Notes: generated by a model from the letters alone, not told the origin. Counted from the stretch's first letter, positions 15,256 to 23,518 are shown. The stretch: DNA of 64,000 nt from Bacillota bacterium (GCA_023460515.1 JAEWPS010000016.1:57534-121533), one strand, 5' to 3'. Translations and numbers: made by a program.

Positions 15256-15429
15256 CTAACTATAAAATTCCATGTCAATATCTATAATGTCATCTTCGTC
15301 ATTTAATCTGCTATATATTTCAAACTCTTCATCTTGTTCCTCTTGTAATTCATCTATCATCTCTTGCTCTATTTGTTTTATTTGTTCAGTATCTTTGTTA
15401 TACTTTACAACCTCTTTTTTTAAACTCAT
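15256..15429 (-). CDS. Small acidic prophage protein, 57 aa
   Basis: A very acidic 57-residue protein (opens MSLKKEVVKYNKDTEQ; ends rich in Asp and Glu). The ATG at 15429 is preceded by AGGTGG. It could be a DNA mimic or simply a short acidic adaptor. No family recognised. Confidence 0.55.
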   Translation of the reverse strand: MSLKKEVVKYNKDTEQIKQIEQEMIDELQEEQDEEFEIYSRLNDEDDIIDIDMEFYS

Positions 15430-15438
15430 AATCGCCAC

Positions 15439-15642
15439 CTACAATTCTATTTCAGTGCATGGTATATTAAATATTTTTTCAAAATCTACAAATGAATTTA
15501 ACTTATCTACACTTCCTTTTGAATTTTTATCTATTATAATAAACTCACTTGGTATATTTTCTCTGTTTACTATTATTATCTCTTTTTTCATTCTCTTTAA
15601 ATTTACTCTTACTGTAGATGTTATCTCTTCTACATTTCCCAT
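15439..15642 (-). CDS. Small prophage protein, 67 aa
   Basis: A 67-residue mixed protein with an N-terminal strand (ITSTVRVNLKRMKKEIIIV) and a mainly polar end. AAGGGGG lies just ahead of the ATG. A possible minus-strand promoter is seen upstream near 15660-15690 but is not strong. Function unknown. Confidence 0.55.
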   Translation of the reverse strand: MGNVEEITSTVRVNLKRMKKEIIIVNRENIPSEFIIIDKNSKGSVDKLNSFVDFEKIFNIPCTEIEL

Positions 15643-15690
15643 ATAAATACCCCCTTGACAAATGTGTTATACTATTAATATAGTGTTTTC

Positions 15691-16032
15691 TTAAATACTT
15701 TCTTGTGTAACTGTTACAGCAGTTGCACTTTCTTTTTCTCTTGAATAATCAATATACTCTTCTATCTTTTCAGTTCTTGCTTGCTCTACTTCTTCACTTG
15801 CTTTTAATTCTTTATACATTGCTTGTAATTTTCTTCTTGATCTCTCTACACTTTTAAAACTTGGTAATTTTAAAAGATTAGCATTTTCAAATACATATTT
15901 AAAATTACTATTTACTACTTCAGGTTTTAATTTGTATACAACTTCAATGTATAATAAATTATCGTTATCTCTAGTTGATTTGTTATTTTGTAAAATCTCT
16001 TTTACTAATTCTGATACTTTTTGAATTTTCAT
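15691..16032 (-). CDS. Phage early protein, 113 aa, helical
   Basis: A mostly helical protein in which the N-terminal half reads VSELVKEILQNNKSTRDNDN then LLYIEVV, and the second half FKSVERSRRKLQAMYKEL, with an acidic tail. Proteins with the R-N-SD-LL-x-V pattern and a S-x-x-R-x-R-R-K-L-Q segment are common phage early proteins of unknown function. The ATG at 16032 follows AGTAGGTG. Confidence 0.7.
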   Translation of the reverse strand: MKIQKVSELVKEILQNNKSTRDNDNLLYIEVVYKLKPEVVNSNFKYVFENANLLKLPSFKSVERSRRKLQAMYKELKASEEVEQARTEKIEEYIDYSREKESATAVTVTQESI

Positions 16033-16033
16033 T

Positions 16034-16219
16034 TTATTCACCTACTCTCTCTACAAAATTTAATGGTTGTAAAAAATCTAGTATTGGAATTATTGTATCT
16101 TCATTTTCATCTAATTCTCTGGTATCTTTGTTATAATATTTTTCTAAATCAATGTTGTATTTCATTTTGCTTTTAATAAAAACCATTTTTTCTGAAACTC
16201 CATCTTTTATTTTTAACAT
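16034..16219 (-). CDS. Small prophage protein, 61 aa
   Basis: The start at 16219 (MLKIKDGVSEKMVFI) follows GAAGGTG; a longer version would run into the preceding gene in a different frame. The product has alternating strand and polar segments and no recognised family. Confidence 0.5.
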   Translation of the reverse strand: MLKIKDGVSEKMVFIKSKMKYNIDLEKYYNKDTRELDENEDTIIPILDFLQPLNFVERVGE

Positions 16220-16244
16220 TCTTATTTCACCTTCTTTATTTAAG

Positions 16245-16388
16245 TTATTTTGATAGATCATTATATAATTTGTCTCTTTCAACGTTATAAATATAACTTG
16301 CTATTATAACCATATTTTCAATTGCTGTATCTGTCATATGTTTCTTTTGCTCTTTTAAAAATAATATTATTTCTTCGTATGTTTTCAA
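16245..16388 (-). CDS. Small prophage protein, 47 aa, TTG start
   Basis: A helical 47-residue protein opening with TTG as MKTYEEIILFLKEQKK, behind AAAGGAGTGAAATAA. The same initiation module precedes the genes at 6650 and 6808. Its middle resembles a short amphipathic hairpin. No family recognised. Confidence 0.55.
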   Translation of the reverse strand: MKTYEEIILFLKEQKKHMTDTAIENMVIIASYIYNVERDKLYNDLSK

Positions 16389-16526
16389 TTATTTCACTCC
16401 TTTCATTAAAGTTAAAACTGTTTTGTATGCTGCTATTATTCCTTTGTAATACGCTTTAGCTTCACCATCAACTGCAGTAACTGATATTTCTGCATCTTTT
16501 AATAATTGTTCTATTTTATTTAACAT
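16389..16526 (-). CDS. Small prophage protein, 45 aa
   Basis: A 45-residue helical protein opening MLNKIEQLLKDAEISVTAV, preceded by AGAGGTG. The last codons contain the ribosome binding site of the next gene. Function unknown. Confidence 0.55.
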   Translation of the reverse strand: MLNKIEQLLKDAEISVTAVDGEAKAYYKGIIAAYKTVLTLMKGVK

Positions 16527-16527
16527 T

Positions 16528-16857
16528 CTATTTCACCTCTACTTTCAAAACTTGTCCTTCATAAATCATTGAACTTTTTAAATTATTGAACTTTTTAATA
16601 TCATTTACTGTTTTTCTTAAATCTTCATCTTTATCTAATTTGTTTGCAATATCAAATAATGTCTCTTTTTCTTGTACTATGTAATTTTTGTAACTAACTT
16701 GTCCCTCTTGCTTAAACTCTCTTTTAGAAATTCCTATTGTTATTAGTAGAATCGTAATTAATACTGCTAGTAATATGTTTAAGGCTAATGTCCATAATTT
16801 TCTTTTAAGTTCTAGTCTATTAAGTTCTTCTATTTTCATTTGTTCTGCTGTTTTCAT
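16528..16857 (-). CDS. Membrane-anchored LysM-like protein
   Basis: One transmembrane helix at residues 22-45 is followed by a LysM-like domain: YIVQEKETLFDIANKLD, then VNDIKKFNNLKSS and the end IYEGQVLKVEV. LysM domains bind peptidoglycan. Short TM-LysM proteins are widespread in Firmicute prophages near the lysogeny switch and next to excisionase-like genes. Start has AGGGGTG. Confidence 0.75.
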   Translation of the reverse strand: MKTAEQMKIEELNRLELKRKLWTLALNILLAVLITILLITIGISKREFKQEGQVSYKNYIVQEKETLFDIANKLDKDEDLRKTVNDIKKFNNLKSSMIYEGQVLKVEVK

Positions 16858-16859
16858 TA

Positions 16860-17090
16860 TTATTCACCCCTTTCTCTTCTAACTTTTGCCCATTCTTTAA
16901 ATGCTCCTATTTCTACTACTTTTTCTTTTCCTAATGTTATTGCTGGGAAATCCTTTCTATTAAACATTTCGGCAACTGTATTTTTCCCCCAACCTAATTT
17001 TTCTCTAAAATCTTTTTGTGTTAAAAATATTACTTCTGTTTGTATATTTTTAAATGCTTCCTTTACAATTTCTACCATTTTTTCTTCCAT
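16860..17090 (-). CDS. Helix-turn-helix protein, excisionase-like
   Basis: A 76-aa protein with the winged helix arrangement of MerR/excisionase-type factors: FLTQKDFREKLGWGKNTV is the recognition region and FPAITLGKEKVVEIGAFKEW the wing and the following helix. The ATG at 17090 follows GAGG. The position after the Cro-like gene supports an early regulatory or excision role. Confidence 0.65.
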   Translation of the reverse strand: MEEKMVEIVKEAFKNIQTEVIFLTQKDFREKLGWGKNTVAEMFNRKDFPAITLGKEKVVEIGAFKEWAKVRRERGE

Positions 17091-17144
17091 AATTTTCCTC
17101 AACCTCTCTTTTTCAAATTTTAATCATTTCTTACATTCAACACT

Positions 17145-17360
17145 TTAACGTAAAAAAATATACTCATCAAAGTCTATGTTATTGTTTTTGCAATATATTT
17201 TAAACTTTCCTAAAAACTTCACACCAACCAATGTGTCTTTATTGACTATTTTGTTTACATATGAAGGACTTATACCAATTTCATTTGCACATTGTCTTTG
17301 ATTATTTTTAAATTTTCTACCTAAAATATTGTTTACAAATTTCAGTTTATTTAGTTCCAT
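17145..17360 (-). CDS. Cro-like helix-turn-helix regulator
   Basis: The 71-aa protein contains NQRQCANEIGISPSYVNKIV, a classic XRE-type helix-turn-helix near residues 18-45. It is the first leftward gene next to the rightward repressor, the standard Cro position. The ATG at 17360 follows GGGGGTG. It probably binds the shared operator region between 17400 and 17520. Confidence 0.7.
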   Translation of the reverse strand: MELNKLKFVNNILGRKFKNNQRQCANEIGISPSYVNKIVNKDTLVGVKFLGKFKIYCKNNNIDFDEYIFLR

Positions 17361-17401
17361 TTCAACACCCCCATTTCTTGTGTTCAACATTTCCTACATT
17401 C

Positions 17402-17430
17402 AATATATAACATATTTATTTTTTTGTCAA
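17402..17430 (-). promoter_or_regulatory. Early leftward promoter
   Basis: On the minus strand TTGACA (17425-17430), a 17-base spacer and TATATT (17402-17407) form a near-consensus sigma-A promoter aimed at the Cro-like gene and the whole leftward early series. Direct repeats of CAAATTTCTTT nearby (about 17441 and 17461) may be operator half-sites. Confidence 0.75.
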
Positions 17431-17480
17431 CACTTTTTTACAAATTTCTTTAAAAAAATGCAAATTTCTTTTTTTAAGTA

Positions 17481-17518
17481 TTGACAACAGTAAATATCTG
17501 TGTTATACTTATGTTGTC
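17481..17518 (+). promoter_or_regulatory. Repressor promoter with operator-like inverted repeats
   Basis: TTGACA (17481-17486), 17 bases, TATACT (17504-17509): close to consensus. Inverted repeats cover it: GACAACA (17483-17489) with TGTTGTC (17512-17518), and ACAG/CTGT (17487-17501) inside the spacer. This is what an autoregulatory lysogeny operator looks like. Which protein binds which repeat is not known. Confidence 0.7.
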
Positions 17519-17544
17519 TTAAAAGGAAAAAGGAGTTGTAAATA

Positions 17545-17904
17545 GTGAAAAAATTTAAGAAGAAAGAATTATCCGAAATTCTGTTTAAAATAGTAAAGAG
17601 TTACACATCACAAAATGAATTTGCAAAAGTGTCTCATGTTAATGCTGGATATATTTCAAAATTAATAAATTACAAAATGAATAAAGCGCCTGGCATAGAA
17701 ATTTTAAATAGAATTGCTGATAATTCAAACGATATCACTACTCTTATGGAATTATTAGAAGTATGTGGTTATATCGAAAAAATACCAAACACTAAAGAAA
17801 AAATATATATAAATATGGAAAACGGACATACTACTGAGGACATAACATTAGAAGAATGGAAACAAGTAAAATCAATTTTAAAAATAATAAGAGAGAAAAA
17901 ATAA
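17545..17904 (+). CDS. Prophage repressor-like HTH protein
   Basis: A 119-aa protein starting at GTG behind AAGGAG. Residues 18-45 (SQNEFAKVSHVNAGYISKLI) form an XRE-type helix-turn-helix, followed by a helix (ILNRIADNSNDITTLMELL). No peptidase domain of LexA/CI type is present, so induction is probably not by RecA-driven self-cleavage. The gene diverges from the Cro-like gene and reads toward the integrase, as a lysogeny maintenance repressor does. Confidence 0.75.
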   Translation: MKKFKKKELSEILFKIVKSYTSQNEFAKVSHVNAGYISKLINYKMNKAPGIEILNRIADNSNDITTLMELLEVCGYIEKIPNTKEKIYINMENGHTTEDITLEEWKQVKSILKIIREKK

Positions 17905-17940
17905 TTTTTTATAAAATTTTACAAATAATAAAAAATATTA

Positions 17941-17968
17941 TTGACTATTAAATTTTAAGTAGTATAAT
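17941..17968 (+). promoter_or_regulatory. Promoter for the 48-aa gene and integrase
   Basis: TTGACT (17941-17946), 16 bases, TATAAT (17963-17968), directly followed by a short leader and an AAGGTG ribosome binding site. It gives the small gene at 17986, and probably the integrase, transcription apart from the repressor. Confidence 0.65.
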
Positions 17969-17985
17969 TTAGACAAGGTGATTTT

Positions 17986-18132
17986 ATGGGAATAAATGAA
18001 ATTTATATTTATGCTCAAAATAAAAATATTGAAATAAAATTTGAAAATTTAATGCATATTGAATATATATATATATTAGATTCAAATATATTAATATTAA
18101 ATACTAAATTTAAAAATTTATTGCCTAAATAA
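17986..18132 (+). CDS. Small prophage protein, 48 aa
   Basis: A 48-residue protein opening MGINEIYIYAQNKNIEIKF, with strong promoter and ribosome binding site. Alternating Ile/Tyr and polar residues suggest a small beta-sheet protein. It lies between repressor and integrase, the place where phages often keep immunity, superinfection exclusion or anti-repressor genes. No family recognised. Confidence 0.6.
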   Translation: MGINEIYIYAQNKNIEIKFENLMHIEYIYILDSNILILNTKFKNLLPK

Positions 18133-18173
18133 CTTTTAATTAATAGTCTTTTTTTATTTGAAAGGAAATACTT

Positions 18174-19319
18174 ATGGGAAAACGTGGTAATGGAGAAGGA
18201 ACTATATATTATAGTGAATCACTAAAAAAATGGGTAGGTCAATTTACTAACGGAACAAAAGCAAATGGAAAAATAAATAGAAAATCAGTTTATGGTAAAA
18301 CTCGTACAGAAGTAAAAGATAAATTAAATAAAGAACTTTTAAAAGTAAATGAAAATAGATACATTGAAAAAAATAAAATTAAATTGATTGAAATAGCTTC
18401 AAAAATTGTAGATGATCTTTATGACGCAAATAAGTTGTCTGATAGATCATATGCAAGAAGGCAAGACACTATAAAACAAATTAAAACAAGTGCAATTGCA
18501 AATATGCCTATTCAAAAAGTTACAAAGGAACATTTAAAAGAATTTTTAAATTCAAAAACCGAATATTCAAATTCTACAATAGATAAGATATATGGTCTGT
18601 TAAATAATACTTTTAAAAAAGCAATTCGATGTGAATATATATACAAAAATCCATTAGATGATATAGACACTGTGATAAAACCTAAAAGCATAAAGCAAGA
18701 CAAGGTCATAAGGGCTTTAACTTTAGATGAACAAATTAATTTTTTAAAAATTTTGTCAAAAGAAAATTATAAAAATATATTTATAATTGCTATAAATACT
18801 GGTATGAGAATTGGAGAAATATTAGCATTAAAAAAAGAAAATATAGATTTTGAACAAAATATTATACTTATAAGAAAAACTTTAACAAGAGATAAAAAAG
18901 ATAAAATTATAGTTGGAGATAAAACTAAGACTTTTAACTCAAAACGTGATATACCTATAACTATATTAATACATGATTCATTAAAAGATGCTATTAATAA
19001 TCAAATTAAAAATGAACATCAATTAATATTTACTCACAATGATGGAAGCATAATTAATCCAAATACTCTTAATACAGTATTTAAAAGAATATGCAAAAAT
19101 ATTAATATTGAAGATGTTAATTTTCATATGTTAAGACATACATATGCTACAAGATGTATTGAAAGTGGAATGTCGCCTGTTGTTTTACAGAGACTTTTAG
19201 GACACAAAAAAATACAAACAACATTAGACACATATACAAATGTATTTAATAAATTTAAAGTAGATGAAATTTCAAAATTAAATGAGTACTTAATTAAAAA
19301 TAATTTGGGGTTGCATTAA
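18174..19319 (+). CDS. int: Tyrosine integrase
   Basis: A 381-aa tyrosine recombinase. An N-terminal AP2-like arm-binding region (KRGNGEGTIYYSESLKKWV) and a SAM-like core-binding domain are followed by the catalytic domain. Its key residues are visible: Arg in NTGMRIGEILAL, HMLRHTYAT, then LLGHKKIQTT and the nucleophile Tyr in TLDTYTNVF. It integrates and, with the excisionase, excises the prophage. Ribosome binding site GAAAGG precedes the ATG. The attachment site should lie just downstream. Confidence 0.95.
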   Translation: MGKRGNGEGTIYYSESLKKWVGQFTNGTKANGKINRKSVYGKTRTEVKDKLNKELLKVNENRYIEKNKIKLIEIASKIVDDLYDANKLSDRSYARRQDTIKQIKTSAIANMPIQKVTKEHLKEFLNSKTEYSNSTIDKIYGLLNNTFKKAIRCEYIYKNPLDDIDTVIKPKSIKQDKVIRALTLDEQINFLKILSKENYKNIFIIAINTGMRIGEILALKKENIDFEQNIILIRKTLTRDKKDKIIVGDKTKTFNSKRDIPITILIHDSLKDAINNQIKNEHQLIFTHNDGSIINPNTLNTVFKRICKNINIEDVNFHMLRHTYATRCIESGMSPVVLQRLLGHKKIQTTLDTYTNVFNKFKVDEISKLNEYLIKNNLGLH

Positions 19320-19466
19320 AATTGCATTAAATCAATAAAGTCAAACTACACAAAATGTTATTATATCAGTCAAAAACTAGATTTTAAATTTCGGCATGGG
19401 TCACCAATAAAGCATTACACAAACTTTTATTATTTTGTAGAAGGGTTTGCTGTAACATTTAATCTA
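19320..19466 (+). other. Probable prophage attachment-site region
   Basis: This stretch just after the integrase has no gene and lies between the last phage gene and the first chromosomal gene. The att core should be here, but the partner copy is beyond the window, so the core cannot be fixed. No tRNA end is present. The slightly GC-richer part around 19390-19420 is the most distinctive. Confidence 0.4.
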
Positions 19467-19470
19467 TAAA

Positions 19471-19504
19471 AAAAGATGATAGGTATAAAAACTTATCATC
19501 TTTT
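19471..19504. terminator. Bidirectional terminator at the prophage boundary
   Basis: AAAAGATGATA pairs with TATCATCTTTT around a 12-base loop, with a T run on the plus strand and A run on the other side. It can end both the integrase transcript and the leftward GIY-YIG transcript. Confidence 0.8.
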
Positions 19505-19510
19505 CTTTTA

Positions 19511-20317
19511 TCAATCAATTCTGCTCCAATCATCTAACGATTTTCCATCACTGTCTTTTAACTCTGCCCATGTATTTTGGCCACCAAAAAACAAAAACAT
19601 ACCTAATTGATTAGGGCTTTTAAATACTATATCTACTGTAGTATAATTATCAACAATTTTATCTAAATGATCAGATCTAAGTTTTTGTGCAAATTGCGCT
19701 GAATAATTCATACTCCCATCTTTATTCATCTGAGGATTTACGGTTAATTTTGCCCCAGAGAGTAATACCAATTCATCTTTACTTCTCCAAATAGCCTTTC
19801 CCTCACCATCTACTGATTTTGCAGTGAACAAAATTTGACTTATTTCCTTGGTCCACTTATGTCTAGGCTTTGAAAAATTTTCTTTGCTTGATGATTTAGT
19901 ATTGTTTTGTGATTTAAATATATCTAACCCAAAGTTTTTAAGAATAAATAATACTTTCTCTTTATAAGCATCAGTATCACTTTTTTGACTTTTAGAAATT
20001 TTACATTCATTAGATATTTTTTTGTTTATTATCTCAATTCTCTTTTGTATCGCCTCTTCAATAAAAATATACTCTAAATATTCCAAATCGACATATGAAG
20101 GAACTTCAACTTTTATAACTTTATCAAATTTTTGATCTTCTTGTGAAAGATTATTTTTTCCTTGCCCTATATAACTAACTTCACCATCATTTAGTAAAAA
20201 ATATAATGTTGACTTACTTATATTAAAATTACTAACACCTGATATCTCAATAATACTGTCGTCAAATTGGATATTTGTTTCAGAGTCTGTTATATGCACA
20301 TTTAACTTAATTTCCAT
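19511..20317 (-). CDS. GIY-YIG nuclease-like protein with C-terminal DUF4357-like domain
   Basis: Residues 35-100 fit a GIY-YIG-like nuclease domain: YFLLNDGEVSYIGQGKNN replaces the G-I-Y and Y-I-G strands, and a Glu in LEYIFIEEAIQKR sits where the catalytic glutamate is expected. Residues 165-215 look like DUF4357 (LFTAKSVDGEGKAIW, then ELVLLSGAKLTVN). Such combinations occur in restriction-like and defence-linked proteins. The first tyrosine of GIY is changed here. It is the first gene outside the prophage; cellular role unknown. Confidence 0.6.
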   Translation of the reverse strand: MEIKLNVHITDSETNIQFDDSIIEISGVSNFNISKSTLYFLLNDGEVSYIGQGKNNLSQEDQKFDKVIKVEVPSYVDLEYLEYIFIEEAIQKRIEIINKKISNECKISKSQKSDTDAYKEKVLFILKNFGLDIFKSQNNTKSSSKENFSKPRHKWTKEISQILFTAKSVDGEGKAIWRSKDELVLLSGAKLTVNPQMNKDGSMNYSAQFAQKLRSDHLDKIVDNYTTVDIVFKSPNQLGMFLFFGGQNTWAELKDSDGKSLDDWSRID

Positions 20318-20430
20318 TATATATCTCTCCTTTAATTTTTCTTAACATATCTATATTATCATGTCAATTATATCACAATATACACTATAAATAAATATCC
20401 TTTTAAAAATTTAGAATTATTTTAAATAAA

Positions 20431-20463
20431 AAAACACATGAATCTAAAATTCATATGTTTTTT
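20431..20463 (-). terminator. Terminator of the nrdJ transcript
   Basis: On the minus strand a hairpin of AAAACATATGAAT and ATTCATGTGTTTT is followed by a T-rich run. It lies just behind the Cys-rich gene and so ends the nrdJ operon. Confidence 0.8.
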
Positions 20464-20468
20464 ACTAT

Positions 20469-20753
20469 TTACTTTGTTTCTCGTTTACTTTCTTCTAAAT
20501 CCACAAAATATTTAAATATTTCATTATCCGTTTTGTTTTCTTTTTTCAATTTGTTATACACAGCAACGTTATTTTTTAAGTGAAAGTATACACACTTTTC
20601 ACATGCTAAAAGTTTATTACTTAATATATACCCTCCAAATAATTCATATTTTTTGCTTTCTTTACAAATCTCATAAAAAGGACAGTAACAAAGTGAGCAA
20701 TCATATTCTTCATCTGGTATATCATGACATTTATAATATTTACAATTACTCAC
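20469..20753 (-). CDS. Cysteine-rich small-domain protein
   Basis: A 94-aa protein whose first 60 residues contain nine or so cysteines (CKYYKCHDIPDEEYDC, CSLCYCPFYEIC, LLACEKCVY). This spacing matches the Cys-rich small domain family, a probable metal-binding domain often encoded beside cobalamin genes. Here it directly follows the B12-dependent reductase by 16 bases and shares its terminator, which fits that link. The precise activity is not known. Confidence 0.7.
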   Translation of the reverse strand: MSNCKYYKCHDIPDEEYDCSLCYCPFYEICKESKKYELFGGYILSNKLLACEKCVYFHLKNNVAVYNKLKKENKTDNEIFKYFVDLEESKRETK

Positions 20754-20769
20754 TTTTAATCACCTCTTT

Positions 20770-23226
20770 TTAGTTACATTTACTCCATCCACATCCAGTA
20801 ATACATGTAACACATCCACCTTGCGACACTAACTCTTTTCCACATTCTGGACAATTTCTTTTATCCACATTATATTGTATTTGCGTTTCAGTAGGTTCTA
20901 CTTTTTTAAACTGTTTCTCTGGTGCTAATTTTACCTTTATTGGAGTTTCATCATTTTCTAATTTAAAAACTCTTCTACTTTTACGTATAACTAACTCTTC
21001 CCTAGCATATTCTTGAGTTAATGCCTTACTAACTATGTCAGGGCATGATAATCCATCTAACTTATTACCTTTAGCAATTTCGCCTCTACATGCTTGGCAT
21101 TGAATACCACGAACTTGCTCAGATAGAACTTCTACTTTAATACCCGCTCTCAAACCTGCAGATATAAGTCTGCCTATCGCATCTATATTAGATTTGCATA
21201 TTCCCGCTTTAGAAGTATTAACAAACAACTCTATTATATCACCTTCTTGGTTACGATTAACAGTTATCCATAAAGATCCACATGCAGTTTTGTATTTATT
21301 TGTTGTTCCAAGTGTTGTTCCAAAATATTCTCTTTCAACTGGAACAATATAATCAAACATGTATTCAGCATCAACTTTAGAAGAATTTACTTCTTGTGTA
21401 ACATCTTCTTTTACTTGAACTTCTACTACTTCTTTTTCTTCTTCTTTTTTCTCTTCCTTTTTTGCCATTAAGATACCTTGTCTTACTTCATTTGGTCTAA
21501 ATATTGTACATCCTTTGATACCATTTTTATGGCAGTAATCATATACATTTTTTGTTTCTTCAAATGAAAATTCTTCTGGTATATTAATAGTTTTACTTGC
21601 ACTCATATTTACAAATGTAGTTACAGCTTTAAGTACTTTTAGATGAGATTCAACTGGTAGTTCTAATGCTGTTACAAATACATCTTCTTTAACTGTTTTG
21701 TTTGGTGTATTGATCCATTTTTGATATCCAAAATCTCTCATTGTAACTATTTGAATATTCTCATCATCTTGACCACCAATTTTAACTTTTCTATCATATT
21801 CTAGAGAAAATATTGGTTCTAATCCAGAAGAACAATTATTACCATAAACTAAACTTATTGTTCCATTAGGAGCAATTGACATATGTCTTAAGTTACGAAT
21901 ACCATATTCTAATATACCATTCTTTATAGCTTCCCATTCTCTATCATATGAAATCATTTTATTCATAAATTCTGTATTTACATATTTTTCTTTGTCTAGG
22001 AATGGAGCAGCTCCTTTTTCTCTAGCAAGTCTAATAGACGCTTTATATATAGATTTACTAATAAAGTTCATCAACTTTTCTGTAAATTCAATACATTCAT
22101 CTGAGCCATATTTTAGACCCAACATTGTATACATTGTTGCAAGTCCCATAACTCCTAATCCAATTACTCTCATGTTTTCTTGGTATTTTTTAAATTTATA
22201 TACTGGATAATAATTAATATCTATAATATTATCTAGGAATCTTGTACCCCAATAAGAAGCATCTTCTAATAAATCCCAATTGATTCTAGCTTGATCTGTA
22301 TATGCATTTTCAACAAAATTATATACAACTAAACTTCCTAAATTACAAGCACCCCAATATTCTGCTGGATCCTCAATTTTTTCTCCATAAAGAACACCTG
22401 ATACATACTCACCACAAGGGTTTGTACAAATTATATTCTCCATATAATTTGTAGGACTTAATTTATTTAAATTATCATAAAATAATATTCCTGGTTCACC
22501 GTTATTGTATGCAAGCTTCATTATTTGATTCCATAAATCTGCCGCATTTATTTTAGTTTTTATTATCCATTTACTTTCATCTTTTAGTATTTTACCAGCT
22601 TCATCATAAACAGGATAATGTAGATAGATGTCCTCATTATTATTTTTTGCTTTCATAAAATCATCATCAACCATAACTGAAAGATTGAAATATTTAAGCA
22701 CATTAGGATCTTTAGATTTTGCTTGTATAAATTCTTCTATATCAGGATGATATATATTTAATACACCCATGTTAGCCCCTCTACGACTACCTTGGTTAAC
22801 TGTTGCAGTTTGAGTATCAAATACTTTTAAAAAACTTATAGGACCTGAAGCGATTGCGTCATTATTTGTAGGTGTACCATTTGGTCTTAGCATACTAGCA
22901 TCATATCCTGATCCGCCGCCACCTTTATGTACTAAAGCTCCACATTTAACAGTTTCAAATATTCCTTCCATATCATCAGGAATTGAGTTAAGTGTAAAAC
23001 AATTATTTAATGTAAGTTTATCTTTTCCAAGTCCTAAATTAGACATTATTCTTCCAGCCGGAAAAAATAATCCTTTATCTAAAATTCTATAAAATTCTCT
23101 GTACTCTCTTTCGCCGTCAATAGCACATCCCTTTGCTATTCTTTCTAGTTGCTCTTCATAAGTTTCACCGTTTTTTGAATACCTATCTTTCCAAATCTGT
23201 TCGCTTATAACATTTGTAAATGACAT
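20770..23226 (-). CDS. nrdJ: Adenosylcobalamin-dependent ribonucleotide reductase (class II)
   Basis: An 818-aa enzyme that makes deoxyribonucleotides from ribonucleotides using coenzyme B12 as radical source. Visible are NNCFTLN at about 73-80, the HKGGGGSGYDASMLRPNG loop at 100-117, and NPCGE at 269-273 with the active-site cysteine. A TSCPD-type domain begins near 670 (GTTLGTTNKYKTACGSLW), and a C-terminal cysteine cluster (CPECG, CVTCITGCGWSKC) could bind zinc or relay electrons. The ATG at 23226 is set by GAGGGAGAGGG; a longer frame upstream lacks a site. Promoter upstream; no riboswitch seen on it. Confidence 0.97.
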   Translation of the reverse strand: MSFTNVISEQIWKDRYSKNGETYEEQLERIAKGCAIDGEREYREFYRILDKGLFFPAGRIMSNLGLGKDKLTLNNCFTLNSIPDDMEGIFETVKCGALVHKGGGGSGYDASMLRPNGTPTNNDAIASGPISFLKVFDTQTATVNQGSRRGANMGVLNIYHPDIEEFIQAKSKDPNVLKYFNLSVMVDDDFMKAKNNNEDIYLHYPVYDEAGKILKDESKWIIKTKINAADLWNQIMKLAYNNGEPGILFYDNLNKLSPTNYMENIICTNPCGEYVSGVLYGEKIEDPAEYWGACNLGSLVVYNFVENAYTDQARINWDLLEDASYWGTRFLDNIIDINYYPVYKFKKYQENMRVIGLGVMGLATMYTMLGLKYGSDECIEFTEKLMNFISKSIYKASIRLAREKGAAPFLDKEKYVNTEFMNKMISYDREWEAIKNGILEYGIRNLRHMSIAPNGTISLVYGNNCSSGLEPIFSLEYDRKVKIGGQDDENIQIVTMRDFGYQKWINTPNKTVKEDVFVTALELPVESHLKVLKAVTTFVNMSASKTINIPEEFSFEETKNVYDYCHKNGIKGCTIFRPNEVRQGILMAKKEEKKEEEKEVVEVQVKEDVTQEVNSSKVDAEYMFDYIVPVEREYFGTTLGTTNKYKTACGSLWITVNRNQEGDIIELFVNTSKAGICKSNIDAIGRLISAGLRAGIKVEVLSEQVRGIQCQACRGEIAKGNKLDGLSCPDIVSKALTQEYAREELVIRKSRRVFKLENDETPIKVKLAPEKQFKKVEPTETQIQYNVDKRNCPECGKELVSQGGCVTCITGCGWSKCN

Positions 23227-23338
23227 ATGAACCCTCTCCCTCTTTAGCCTATAGCTAATGTAACATCTTTTGCTATTTATATGCAACGTAATCTTTTGTA
23301 TTTAGAGGTAAGTTTTTTTCCTCTTGCTTCATGAATTT

Positions 23339-23367
23339 ATTATATCACAATTTAAAACTCACCTCAA
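23339..23367 (-). promoter_or_regulatory. Promoter of nrdJ
   Basis: Minus-strand TTGAGG (23362-23367), 17-base spacer and TATAAT (23339-23344). The transcript would have a leader of about 100 bases. No NrdR box pair is evident next to it. Confidence 0.65.
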
Positions 23368-23416
23368 GTAATTTGTAATATTTTATCTAAAAAAGTCTAA
23401 TTTGAAACAAATATGA

Positions 23417-23472
23417 AATAATACGCATAAGCCTTATATATCAAGGTTTATACGTATTATTAATGTTTTTTT
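23417..23472. terminator. Long hairpin between btuD and nrdJ
   Basis: A 19-base inverted repeat, AATAATACGCATAAGCCTT with its near-complement after a 7-base loop, spans 23417-23461. The uninterrupted T run (23466-23472) is on the plus strand, where no gene is seen upstream. On the minus strand the hairpin could still end the btuDCF transcript, with a poorer T run. Confidence 0.5.
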
Positions 23473-23518
23473 ATTATAATTATTAATATTTAATTTTACA
23501 TAAAGTATTTACATAAAT

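Noticed and set aside
20770..23286. Twenty extra residues at the N-terminus of NrdJ
   Set aside because: The first ATG has no ribosome binding site, while the ATG at 23226 follows a strong one and begins the conserved sequence.
23226..23400. Cobalamin riboswitch or NrdR boxes ahead of nrdJ
   Set aside because: No aptamer hallmarks and no paired NrdR boxes were seen; the riboswitch lies on the transporter operon instead.
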